From Heterostelium album PN500 (lineage: Eukaryota; Evosea; Eumycetozoa; Acytosteliales; Acytosteliaceae), in NCBI RefSeq assembly GCF_000004825.1, contig NW_008805066.1, forward strand, positions 930,001 through 994,000: 64,000 bases of DNA, in the 5' to 3' direction. The position numbers and the translations under genes were made by a program. The number at the start of each line of letters is the position of its first letter. Within the stretch, counting starts at the first letter, position 1. Positions 11,764 through 22,513 of the stretch are shown here, piece after piece. Below the pieces are notes generated by a model. The model had not been told where the DNA came from and ran no database searches. It was given only the letters and a program-made list of their open reading frames with translations.

Positions 11764-13530
11764 TTATTGATTTTTCGATAATGTAATTGATGTGGAAGCA
11801 CACAATGCTCTATTATGATTTTTAATATCTCTCAAGATTGGTTCACATTGATCGGTTTCAATTGAATATTTGAAATTACAATCATTAGATGAACCAAATG
11901 AATAGATATAACTTGATGTTGGTGATTCTCGATGATACATCAAAAATGAAGTCTGTGCATTTTTGTGAGGAATAGGAATGAGATTGATTGTTTGTTTGGT
12001 TTCAACATTGTATTTAATGAATCTTTTGTTTGTCACATCTGATATGAAGAAATTTCCATTGTTATCATGACATGCTGACCATGGTATAATGTCAATTCGG
12101 TGATCTGTTATCGTTCTGTTTGTTAAATCGAATTGAAATATCTTGTTTTTATCGTATGATATTGAATATAATGAACCTTTGAAGATCATTGATGATACTT
12201 GATGATTATATCCAACAGGTATTTGATGATATGATTCAAATTTCATTGTCCTGATGTTGAACCGATCAATTCTATTCGATATCTTTGAGCCATTCACTAA
12301 ATAGATATGATCTTGACCATCATAACAAACTGATATTAAACTATCACCTTTGATTCCTTCGATATCACCAATATGTTCAATTGATTTCGATTTCATTGAT
12401 ATTATAATCCATTTGTTTTGATTGTAATATCCACCGAATATATAGATATATTCACCAATTGAAACAATAGAGGAGAAAGTATCTGAAAATTGATATTCAA
12501 ACTCCAATTCTTCAATTGAATTGTTGTTTGATGTGTTGATCAGTGTTGCTCCTTTTGATTTGTTTGTTATAAAAATATAAGATTGTATTTTATCATTGTT
12601 GTTTGTTGTTGTTGTATTTATTGATTCAGTTGATTCAATGTTATCAAGTTTGATTGATTGTTCAATGATTGAATTCAATTGATTGAAATCAGGTTGTTTG
12701 ATTGATAATTTATATGATGATAATGTTAAGTTATTATTGTCTGTGTTTGTTGTTGATTCATTGAATTGATTGTTGTATTTATGAATGATATCTAATAATA
12801 ATGATGATGAATCGTTGGAATGTTGTTTGAGAAGTTCATCAATATTGAAATAATTATTATATTCATTGAATAATGTTTGATTATTATGATTGATGAATGA
12901 TTGTAATGATGAACTTGTTGTTATTGATTCCATTATTGTTGTTGTTGAATATAATGTTGTTGTATCTGTTATAATTGATGTATCCTCATTACTAATATTA
13001 ATATCTTTATTATTTAATCTATTAAATAACATTATAATATTTATTAAATATTTTAAATGATTAACATTATTATCGATTTGATTTGTGATTGTATGTTTAT
13101 CATTGATAATATCTCTTTGTAGTTTATGTTCTTCAATGATTAGATATTGATGTAATTGTTCAAAGTGTTGTTTGATTTCATTCTCTGTTGTTGATAATCT
13201 TTGATATCTGGATGTCGATGATCTTAATGATTCCCATATAGATTTAAGTTTATTGTTGATTTGTGAAATGAAAGAGTTTCTATTATTATTATCATCTATA
13301 TTATCTTTAGTATCATTATTAATTTGATTATTGGTTGTTGTTGTTGTGGTATCAATAATATCATCTAACTTTAATGTACTCAATGAATGTTTGATGTCAT
13401 CGATATCTTCGATTTTATCTGAATGATCAGGATGATCTTTGTGATGATTGAAGATACATTTTGAACACATCAAACTATTACATTGATAACAAATGAATTC
13501 AAATGATCTTTGATGATTTAAACATTTCAT
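11764..13530 (-). CDS. family member B: B-box/coiled-coil/kelch-like propeller protein
   Basis: Intact single-exon gene, 588 residues. The B-box has all ligands: C3, H6, C14, C17, C22, C25, H29, H33, H36. A coiled coil follows at ~90-175, then a Ser/Thr/Asn-rich linker and a C-terminal half with repeating YIYIFGG, IYLVNG, SLYSIS and SYIYSFG strands, typical of a kelch-like propeller. Member-specific residues in the variable patches include Ser-Leu in the two-codon cassette after IKGD, SKISN after LVNG, and a SDVTN loop. The 170 bp upstream match the promoters of C and D almost base for base, so this gene belongs to the B/C/D subgroup, which starts MKCLNHQ. TRIM-like proteins with this order act as oligomeric binding scaffolds. 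The ligand here is unknown. Confidence 0.93.
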   Translation of the reverse strand: MKCLNHQRSFEFICYQCNSLMCSKCIFNHHKDHPDHSDKIEDIDDIKHSLSTLKLDDIIDTTTTTTNNQINNDTKDNIDDNNNRNSFISQINNKLKSIWESLRSSTSRYQRLSTTENEIKQHFEQLHQYLIIEEHKLQRDIINDKHTITNQIDNNVNHLKYLINIIMLFNRLNNKDINISNEDTSIITDTTTLYSTTTIMESITTSSSLQSFINHNNQTLFNEYNNYFNIDELLKQHSNDSSSLLLDIIHKYNNQFNESTTNTDNNNLTLSSYKLSIKQPDFNQLNSIIEQSIKLDNIESTESINTTTTNNNDKIQSYIFITNKSKGATLINTSNNNSIEELEFEYQFSDTFSSIVSIGEYIYIFGGYYNQNKWIIISMKSKSIEHIGDIEGIKGDSLISVCYDGQDHIYLVNGSKISNRIDRFNIRTMKFESYHQIPVGYNHQVSSMIFKGSLYSISYDKNKIFQFDLTNRTITDHRIDIIPWSACHDNNGNFFISDVTNKRFIKYNVETKQTINLIPIPHKNAQTSFLMYHRESPTSSYIYSFGSSNDCNFKYSIETDQCEPILRDIKNHNRALCASTSITLSKNQ

Positions 13531-13704
13531 TATATAACTATGAATTTAATATATTTATAGTTAATCTTATAAAATTATGAATAAATGATTTATGATATTA
13601 AATAGGGATGAAGAATAAAATTTGTTTGAATAAATTTTCTAATTTTTTATCACATTAAAAAAAATAAAATTAAACTTTTAAGTTTAAAACCTAAAAACAG
13701 TGGT
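13531..13704 (-). promoter_or_regulatory. promoter of member B, shared with C and D
   Basis: Reading towards the gene there is a CACTGTTTTTAGG box followed by a TTTTAAACTTAAAAGTTTAA near-palindrome, an A/T stretch, the block TTATTCTTCATCCCTATTT about 100 bp before the ATG, and ATTTTATAAGATTAACTA closer in. The same blocks in the same order precede members C and D, and a relic at 14890-15065. Such conservation in AT-rich spacer points to either function or very recent duplication. Confidence 0.7.
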
Positions 13705-14893
13705 ATGTAGTTGTAGAAGAATCTTTGTGCAGTGCGGTGAAGTGTATGGAAAGTGGATAGTGTTTTTTTACACTTTGCAGTGTAGTACCAATTATTTTTA
13801 CTCAATTAGACAGCTTAAACAATACAATATCTTCTCGAATAAGCATAGCAATCTAACAACCACATTTTCAAAATGAATCTCTCTCACAGTATGGCTAGTC
13901 TACCATCACTCTTTCTTTGATTGGGTAAGCAATGATCAAAATTCCTATTCTCTAACAATGTTAGATACTAAGGTTATAGCTTACAATTGTGGAACTATAT
14001 TTGGGTTCAATGCTAAAAGAACATAGACCCTTTTGCTGGTTGCTACTCTCATCATTCGATCGATCTGCTCTATAAAATGTATAGTTGACTGTAATCTGTA
14101 TACTAATAATAATAATAATAACAATAATAAAAATAATCAATAATCATATTCAGTAAAAACTTAGTAATTATAATTTATTTAAATGAGTGTTCCAAGTTGA
14201 GATGCAATCATTCTAGCTTTCGATACTATAGCCAATGTAGGATGTTTGGTAACAACCATTTAACAACTTGTTAAAGTGAATCCTTTGGTTTTTTAATTTT
14301 TTACATGAAGTAACAACCGTATTAACCCTTTACTTTCCCATGGATGCTGAGCACCGTCTAGCTAGACAACTGTCTGTTGAAGTGTAGATACAATGACTAC
14401 ACCTCCATCCAACAGAATATGGGTCTGGGTCGGTTGTCACCACCCAATGATGCTTTCCACTACTAATATGAACCTGTATTCACGCTTCGAATATGATGCT
14501 ACTGATGCTCACAACAAACTCCGTTAAGTATTACCGATTGCTTCAAGTGTTGCTGGTTATGTGCTCAACCAATCATACAACTTAATGTCTATGCTATGAG
14601 GTCTTCCGTGACAGTGCACTGGTCAATGCCGTGTGACTGATTAGATATCTGCCTACCAAACAATATAATACAATCTCTCGAACATATCTGATTTTGTTGG
14701 TACTCGAATGTTTGACGTTCATGGCTGACATATCTATTAAAGGTCTACCGTATAGTTCACCTCTTGTCAATAATCATCAAGCACATACAAGGTGTAGAGA
14801 TGTTATCTTTAAACTATGTGAATTACCCACCTGCAATAAACCACTTTTGTAATGCTAATAATATAATAAATAAATAAAATCATATTTAGTACA
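13705..14893. pseudogene. decayed gene-like module (related to the 56.1 and 61.3 kb modules)
   Basis: About 13.72-14.85 kb has mixed base composition with many short open stretches but no long frame. At 14340-14500 on the plus strand, a Leu-Leu-Lys-Cys codon run followed by Asn/Gly-Asp-Ala-Phe-His/Tyr-Tyr resembles the minus strand of the duplicated modules (LLKC..., GDAFYY). It also shares the GGATGCT...CTGTTGAAGTG order with them. Relative to member B it lies upstream and antisense, the same arrangement as in the two modules further right. The original protein is not recognised. Confidence 0.45.
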
Positions 14894-15110
14894 CTACACT
14901 ACAATTGATAAAAAATGAATTCGTGTGATTTTAGGTGAAATATTTAAATATTTCATTATTTATCTTGAATTTAATTTTATTTATAACCAATCTTATTAAT
15001 GAATAAAATGATTAATTATATTGAATAGAGAAGAAGAATAAAATTAGTTTGAATAGATAAGATTCCGACAACTCTTAACGCTTGGATGCTGCACAATCTG
15101 TCTGGACTAT
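14894..15110 (-). pseudogene. promoter plus first codons of a lost family member, with module remnant
   Basis: On the minus strand, 15060 down to ~14950 reproduces the B/C/D promoter blocks in decayed form. It then gives a start codon and about 50 bases alignable with the B-box start (codons for KYLN..., then HTNSF-like sequence around CACACGAATTCATTT) before homology ends. Immediately upstream, 15062-15110 on the plus strand is ~80% similar to the CGCTTGGATGCT..CACAATCTG part of the duplicated module. So a module and a family gene once sat head to head here too. Confidence 0.65.
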
Positions 15111-15932
15111 TAAAATAAATGTTTGTTTTTTTTATCACTAGTTAATAATAAATAAACTTAATAAATCTTTTATTTCTTAAAATATTCTTTGTTTTTTATT
15201 TTTATTTTTAAGATCAATGATTAATTCGTTCGAATTGACTTTATCATCACATTTATCTAAAAAAGAGAACATTATTATTAATTGTTTGAAATTAAATACA
15301 CAAGTTCATTTTTGCAAAAATCATAACAAGAGTATGCTAAAAATGGAAATCGATTGTGTCAAAATCTTTAAAAACCAGGCAAATTTTAAAAATTCAAATA
15401 ATTTGGGAACCTTTAAAGTTACCACTTTTTTTATTAATTAATTTGATCAATCTAACCCTTTATTTATAAATAACACAGTTTCACCCAAAAAAAAAAAAAA
15501 AACGAAACAAATATTTACACAAACACAAATAGATAGAAAAACAAATTTTTTTTTTTAAAAAAAAACAAATAGTAGTGTTTTTTTCTCAAACACACAAAAA
15601 CAAAACAGAACAGTTCAATTAATTTATTCTTTTAATTTCACATACGCAGTGTTTATACATAGTTTTTTATTCCAATCGAATTAATTTTAAATTGTTTAAA
15701 TTACTTTTTGACAACTTATAAATATTTATAATTTAATAGTTAGTTATTTCTTATTTATTTTTTATTTTTTATTTTTTATTTTTATTTTTCAATCAGATAT
15801 ATAAATAATATTAAATAAGATAATCGATTTTATATTTATATTTAATTCAATTCTTTCTTCTATTATTTTTAATTAATTTATTTCCAAAATTTAAATTTAT
15901 TTATTATTTGTTTTTTTTATTATATATAAATC
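15111..15932. other. AT-rich spacer before TLC gene
   Basis: Contains a doubtful 74-codon frame at 15217-15441 without recognisable domain, then poly(A) and poly(T) runs and repeated TTTTTATTT units leading to the TLC-gene start. I see no RNA gene. Confidence 0.5.
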
Positions 15933-16926
15933 ATGAATATAACAACTAGTACGTTAGAGTTGTTTGGTTTACATGAAGCAAGTCGAGTGATCAATTTCAA
16001 TTATCTACTGCAGACTATCATGTGTTCAATGATATTCTTTGCAACCGATAACTACTCTAGAAAAATAGCAAAACTCTTTGGTGTCTCCAAACAATATGAC
16101 CAACTTGGTGAAAAAGCGAAAATAGAATGGAATCAAAGAACTGTTTCAATGTTACACGCAATCATCGTTTTACCATTGACCTTTAAAATTATATATGATT
16201 ATCATGGTGTATGTTTCACACAATTAAATAACAACAAAATCAATATTATAATATTAACATGTTAATATTTTATAGCAAGATTTAATTTACTATTATAATG
16301 ATTTAATTTATTATACATTACTTATCTCTGGTGGCTATTTCATTTGGGATATGAAAGTTAGTTTCACAAGACCAGATATTGTTGGTATTCCAATGTGTAT
16401 TCATGCATTGGTAGGATTTTTCGGTACTCAATATGTTAATGTAAGAAAAGAAAGAATATAATAGATAATATTATCTTTTTGTATGTTTTAAACTAATACA
16501 ATGTTAAACTAATAATAACAATAATAGACTCTTCATGCACCAAATGTATTTGCAGCATTCACAGCATCATTATTATTTTATGAAATCAGTACTATACCTT
16601 TGAATTTGAAGGGATTCATTCAGGTTGTCAATCCAAAGTCACCATACTACGAGAGATGTTTGTTGGTTTTCGCTGTTTCTTTCTTGTTTTCACGTTGTGT
16701 CTGGGGTGTCTATGTAACATTGGAGTTCCTTTATAATCTTTACTTCCACTACACAGAGTTACCAGTCGATAAGATCGTAGTACTAGTTGGTTCAGCAATA
16801 CTCTCGATGTGTCTAAATCTAAACTGGGGATATCTACTCATTAGAAAGATGAAACAAAAAGTTACAACAAGCAAAAGAGTTAACATCATCGCTGCAGAAT
16901 CACCAAAATTAGTTAAAACAAACTAA
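15933..16926 (+). CDS. TLC-domain membrane protein (TLCD4/TMEM56-like)
   Basis: Three exons, 15933-16208, 16276-16440 and 16528-16926, with clean GTATGT/GTAAGA donors and TAG acceptors, give 279 residues. Hydrophobic segments recur through the protein (LLQTIMCSMIFFA, SMLHAIIVLPLTFKIIY, LIYYTLLISGGYFIWDM, IHALVGFFGT, CLLVFAVSFLFSRCVW, IVVLVGSAILSMCLNLNWGY). They follow the TRAM/LAG1/CLN8 pattern, including the GYF.wD segment after the second or third helix and a charged Lys/Arg-rich cytosolic tail. TLC proteins sit in the ER or plasma membrane and handle or sense lipids. Ceramide-synthase members need a double His that I do not see, so TMEM56/TLCD-type is the better label. The length fits that group. 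Confidence 0.75.
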
Positions 16927-17258
16927 AACACAACAAATATAAAACAACACACTTATATATTAACCATACCATATATAATACAAACAAGAACAACAACATA
17001 ATAATAATAATAATAGTACGTCATATAGCTAGCAAACCAAACCATATATATATAATACATAACTAGTTAATATTAATCTAAATGTATATAATTGTAAATA
17101 TAATGTTTATCTTTAATTCTTTTCTTTTCTTTCCTATTTTAAACATATAAATAAATAAACAAACAAGTGTTAATGTATAAATATAATAAAATTATACATT
17201 ACATATTATCATCAATAAAAGATTAGATTTTGTTTCGTTGCTTTTTGTTTTGTTAAAG
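16927..17258. other. short spacer between convergent genes
   Basis: AT-rich 3' flanks of the TLC gene and the RNase P subunit gene, with several AATAAA-type signals (around 17150-17190). Nothing else seen. Confidence 0.55.
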
Positions 17259-18701
17259 TTAACTATAGGTGTCGGCAGAGTTTATTGTTGAAAGTGTCCA
17301 GTATTCGTTGTTGTTGTTCAAGATGATCGAATAGTCGTTGTCACCATTTACTTCGTAGCCGTGTTCGTTTTGGTTCCAACTTACGGGTGAATCTGCGAAT
17401 CCATGAACCTGTATGTTGATCCATTCGATTTGATCGTTGGTAGATTTCAGTAGTTTCCTCGAGCCTGCCACCATTCGAACGATCGTCGCAGGATCTACCA
17501 TGCCACTGACCGAGCCAACGAAACACTCACCGACACGATAGCTGTCATTACCATCGGGTGCAACCGAACCAACCTCTGCTTTCTCGTCCGCCTGTACACC
17601 ACATAGAATCATACCGATATACTCATTCCAACCATTGATGAAATCACACTGACTAAGCTTATCCAACTGCTCGAAAGCTACAGCAGCAGCAGAGTTGTGT
17701 AACACAGGCACTCTATATTTATCTACCGATTGACGACGGCTATTCGGTAGAACCTTTATATTGGCTGTACCTTCAGGGAATTGAATTTCCTTTAATTTAC
17801 CATCATCTAAAAGAATGAATGAATGAATGAATGAATATTCAAATAGAATAGTGTGAACAAAGTTTAGTTAGTTATATTCTAAATTGTTTAGTTATAACTA
17901 ACTAATTGAATGAATAATACATACTATTTAATGCAAATGATATTAATCTAACAGTTGATAAACGATCTTTAAAACACCATTGAATACGTTTATATGTTGC
18001 ACTCTCTGGTAGGAAATCTTTAGATTTACAATCCAATACAATGATATATCTAGAGTCTGATGTGAGTTTCGATGCTCTACCACTTAGACCGAGTTGTTGA
18101 TACGTCTCTTTATCTACATTCAATATAATCTTTGAATCCGGTAGGAATGCAACTACATTACCATCATCTAATCTATTAAGTTGTGATAATGCATAGAATC
18201 CACCTATAATTATATATATAAAGTAATTAGTAAAAAAAACATTATTAACAATACAATGTTTATGATTCAATATAATACAATACCTGGTTTAATATATGTA
18301 TTTAAAAATGATTGTGAAATTAAAAGATCTAGTGTGACATCTATGCAATAGAAAGAATTGAATGGTGTAGATGTTGAGATTCTCTCACCAAATATACTTG
18401 AGAGTTCAGATTCTATTTGTAGTTTAACTGATGATTGTGATGATAATGTATTCTTATTCGATGATGATTGTTTACTTTCATTACTATTGTTATTATTATT
18501 ATTATTATTTTTAAATGCAATTATTATGCTTATTGTTTGATTAAACCAATGTGTATATATATATGTTCTTAAATGATCGATTTCATTAAAAACTGTTTGA
18601 TTTTCGAATTTCGATCGTCGTAACAGTATCTTTCCCAATGTCTTTGGATCTGAACCGACAATACTACTTGTACCAGTTGTAAATTTAAATCTTGAACTCA
18701 T
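17259..18701 (-). CDS. rpp40: RNase P/MRP subunit p40 (Rpp40)
   Basis: Three exons, 18284-18701, 17925-18203 and 17259-17806, join in phase to 414 residues. The diagnostic block is near the C-terminus: VHGFADSPVSWNQNEHGYEV, then a short gap and an Asn-Asn-x-x-Tyr-Trp. This closely resembles the ending of animal RPP40 as I know it. The middle block, Leu-Asn-Val-Asp-Lys-Glu-Thr-Tyr..LGLSGRASK and ..YKRIQWCFKDR, also fits. Exon 1 holds an Asn/Ser insertion. Rpp40 is a protein subunit of the nuclear RNA enzyme that trims tRNA 5' leaders, and of RNase MRP. It is divergent to the hemocyanin-family gene across ~1.3 kb. Confidence 0.9.
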
Positions 18702-19976
18702 ATCGCTTTATCTTTATCTCTAAGCAGAAGCTGATATGAAACGAGACTAATCATCAAAATAAATAAATTACTTAAAATGGAGATTTTTTCACATCATGAC
18801 CAATTCTGATCAAATTTTAACTTCCTTTTTTTTTCAATTTAAAAGAACATTATTATAATACATAGATATAGTAGTTATGGCAATACATATAAATATAGTT
18901 ACATTTAGAATGAAATGTTTGTTTTTGATTCTGGAACCAAAACAAACCAAATTAAATCGTACAAAAAGAAAGAGTGTTACAAACCATGGTAATGTTTTGT
19001 AATAATAGTAGCTTTTGTTTACCTTGACAAGTATAAGTAAGATTTTCAAAAAAGAAAATACTGGTCAACGATTTAATATCTGTTTGGATAGTATCATTGC
19101 TACTCCTTTTTTTTTTACTTCTTATTTTGGTAAAACCCACACAAAACACACACATGTGATGATGAACAACAAACATCTAATTTTCTGTTTCAATCAACTC
19201 CTTTGTTTTTAAATTAATGCAAAATATAAAGTTGATTTTTAAAACGGAATTTTACAGTGCGTTGCCCATTACACAAAACACACACTTCACTTAAGATATT
19301 AGATATCTTATTCATTGGTGGTGAAAATCAAAATCAGTTAAATGTGTGTGATGTTTAATTTAATTTCAAACCCCCACAACTTATTTTTATTGGTTGTTGC
19401 TTGTGTGAGTTGTGTGTTGTGTCAATGACTTTACAGAGTATCTATCATTCATTCTAAAAGATACCAAAGTGTTGTGTGCACACATGTTATTATTAAAATA
19501 CAAAAATGAATGACTATTGTACTGCAAACATGTGGTTTCTTTTTGATATTGGGATGTTTAATTCTTTTTGTGTTTAAAAAAAACATTTGGTATTGATATA
19601 AATATGATAATAATGGAAGCAAGCAAGCATAACAATCTGATCATCTCTCCCTATTCCATTTCCAAATTAAATAAAATAAATCATTCTCTTTCATCATCAT
19701 CAACAACATTCAACAACCATTGCTTTTATATTCATACCCCACCACCACCACCAGTAAGTATACTGTAATTGCTGATTAAAAATAAACTGTCAAATAGATT
19801 ATTTATTTTTTAATTTACATTTTGATTGTTGTTATATATTTCTTCTTCTTTTCTACTTTAATTTGACTTCATTTCTTTTCCATTCCCTTAGCAATAACAA
19901 TTTAGTAATAATATCTTTTATCTAATTATCTGTATATTATCAAAATAATATTAGTAAAGTAAATTTTATTTAAAGA
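18702..19976. other. divergent intergenic region
   Basis: Separates the starts of rpp40 (minus) and the hemocyanin-family gene (plus). Small open frames on both strands (60-75 codons) overlap each other and show no domain. Around 19150-19500 there are several CACAC/GTGTG-rich stretches, including ACACAAAACACACAC-type sequence. A CCACCACCACCACC run at about 19739 is followed by a GTAAG, which could be a leader-exon donor for the downstream gene. Confidence 0.4.
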
Positions 19977-22208
19977 ATGGATGTTTCACAAATCAATCAT
20001 GTGGTCAGTGAGACTGCAAAACACTATTCTCGTAGTATGTCAGTGAATGATTTGAATCATATTTCTGGATCGTTGGCGACTCAGAGCGATGAGCAAATTT
20101 TGGCATCGGGAGCATTCAAGAGATTCTTTGCCTTGCCAATCCCAGCCGATCCAAAAGTTCGTCATTTCTCATTGTTTGTAGACCAAGATCTCGAAACCTC
20201 CGATCGTCTCATCAAACAAATGTACAAGCTGACTACTCTCAGAGAACTCTTACTCCTCTCCATCGAGAAAATCAGCCTACCAAACAACCATCCACTCATG
20301 GTTAAATACTCGTTGGCCGTTGCCATCAACCATTCTCCACACTTCCAAGTCCTCAAATCTCAAGTTCCACAAGCACTAGTAATCGCACCATCCCATGTAT
20401 TCGTCGATAAAAATATTCCAAAACGTTGGAGAAATCCTGTAAGTAAATAATTATACAATAAACATTGTTAACTAAATTATTGGTGGTGGTGGCAACCAGT
20501 TACCGCTCATGGAAACTCAAACTTCCGCCGCCGCGTAACTGAGTTGTCGCTCACGGAAACTCAAAAATTTTCATAACATTTTGTAACAACATTTCTAACA
20601 TTATGTTTATCTTTTAATAATAGGATGCATTGTTAAAATGGTGGCGTGAAGATCCAATGTTAAATTCTCATCATTGGAATTGGCATACTGCATATCCATC
20701 GTTTGGTGTATCATTGGATGGTGTTACTCCAGCCAAGTTGAAGGATCGTCAGGGTGAGTTGTTTGTATTTATGCATCGTCAGATGGTTGCACGTTACGAC
20801 TGTGAGAGAACCGCACTTGGATTGCAGCCAATCGATCAGTTCGGATCAAACTCCTATCGTGAGTCACTCGGAGACGCCTTCGATCCGTTGATCTCCATGT
20901 TTGTACCACGTCCAGCCGATTCCAAGATGCGTGACAACGTCTCTGGAACACCACCATTCGACTCGATCTCGATTGTCGACTTGGAGATCTGGCGTGAGAG
21001 ATTGTTCGAAGCAATCCAGAATCGTTCATTCAAAAAGTCAGTCACTCAGCAAGACGGAACCGTCACAACCACTGAAATCCCTATGACTATTGCCGACCTA
21101 GGATCTTCGCTTGAAGCGACAATGGGTAGTCCAAACAAATCGTACTACGGTAACTTGAATAAACAGGCTCACAACTTGATGTCACGTGTATTCGATCCAC
21201 AGGGAGAGGAACAAACTTCCATTGGTATCATGGGAGACATCATCGGTGCATTCCGTGATCCAATGTTCTGGAGATGGCATAAGCATTTGGATGAGTTTTT
21301 CCATCGTTTCGAACTCACCCTCCAGCCATACAATATCGTCGACTACGCACCGGCCAACATTAGAATCGCCAATGCCGTTGTCCGTCCTGTCTATACCACC
21401 GCGCCTTTCATTGACCGCGAGACAGGACTGGTCGATATCCAGCTGAAACAAGCAGCTACACCGTTGCCAGAGAACAATTTGTACACCTACATGAAAACTC
21501 AGATCATTGCCATTAAAACCGACGGTTCCGTCGTCAACGCGCCACGCTCACACGACGGTGAATCCATCCTCAACTGCTACGAAACCAACAGACTCTACTA
21601 CGTGCCATTCAACTATGAAATCTCAGTGCTGAACGATGACGCCAAGTATAAGAAGGTGGTCGTTCGTGTGTATATTGTCGCCAGCGACGACTATGGAGAC
21701 CGTCGTAAGTGGATCTCGCTCGACCAGTTCTTCACTGCGCTACCCGAAGGTCAGAAAGAGTACACCATCACCAGATCATCGAGTGAATCGACCATTCTCC
21801 AACAGGCAGCAACCGAAGAATGGCCAGGCAACTGGGAGTGTCTGGAAAACGTGCCGGCGCCATCCACCGAGACCTACTGCAAATGTGGATTGCCACGTAA
21901 TCTACTGCTTCCACGTGGCACCAAAGAGGGTATGCCTTTCAAGATCGCCGTCATTGTTACCGATGCCAAATTCGATACTATCGTCTATTGGTGACGGACA
22001 ATCGTCGTGCTGCGACGGCAACATCTACTGCGGTACCTACAACAAGCCGTATCCCTTCAAAATGGATATGGGATTCCCATTCAACAGATCGATCAGAACT
22101 CAAGCCGATAGCACCGAAGAGAAAATGGATGCTTATCTCACCGCTACCAACGTATTCAAAGGTGATATCACAATCAAATGGGAGACTCCAAAGATTTTAG
22201 CTGCATAA
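19977..22208 (+). CDS. hemocyanin/phenoloxidase-superfamily protein, with a frame break near the 3' end
   Basis: Exon 1 is 19977-20438 and exon 2 starts at 20624. The order is that of arthropod hemocyanins and prophenoloxidases: an N-terminal helical domain; DPMLNSHHWNWHTAYP (copper-A type, H171 and H175, third His at ~205); then SPNKSYYGNLNKQAH and GAFRDPMFWRWHKHLDEFF (copper-B region); then a C-terminal part with CKCGLPRNLLLPRGTKEGMP. In the YYGSLHNxxH motif of active enzymes, the first copper-B His is Asn here. The frame ends at 21994. The expected tail (a cysteine pair, YCGTYNKPYP, MGFPFNRSI) follows at once in the next frame and ends at 22208. One base too many near 21985 would explain it. 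The role (oxidase, or storage protein like hexamerin) is open. Confidence 0.85.
20439..20623 (+). other. intron with GC-rich near-duplicate segment
   Basis: The 185-bp intron of the hemocyanin-family gene carries CCGCTCATGGAAACTCAAA at about 20503 and a near copy (GTCGCTCACGGAAACTCAAA) about 45 bp later, separated by CCGCCGCCGCG. GC-rich repeats are unusual for a dictyostelid intron, and this one may be a small insertion. Confidence 0.5.
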
Positions 22209-22340
22209 AAGTGTATCTTATTACCGCTTTTTATTTTATTTACCAACTATTTATTTAAAATTATTGATGAAGATAAAAATATTAAATGAATTAAATTCTT
22301 TGTTTTCGTTGATTATTTTAACCCATCTTTCTACATACTA

Positions 22341-22513
22341 CCACTGTTTTTAGGTTTTAAACTTAAAAGTTTAATTTTATTTTTTTTAATGTGATAAAAA
22401 ATTGAAATTTATTCAAACAAATTTTATTCTTCATCCCTATTTAATATCATAAATATCATTTATTCATAATTTTATAAGATTAACTATAAATAAATTAAAT
22501 TCAAAGTTATAAA
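22341..22513 (+). promoter_or_regulatory. promoter of member C (shared block)
   Basis: Starts with CCACTGTTTTTAGG and runs to the ATG. It differs from the promoter of member B at only a handful of positions. It begins ~130 bp after the hemocyanin-family gene ends. Confidence 0.7.
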
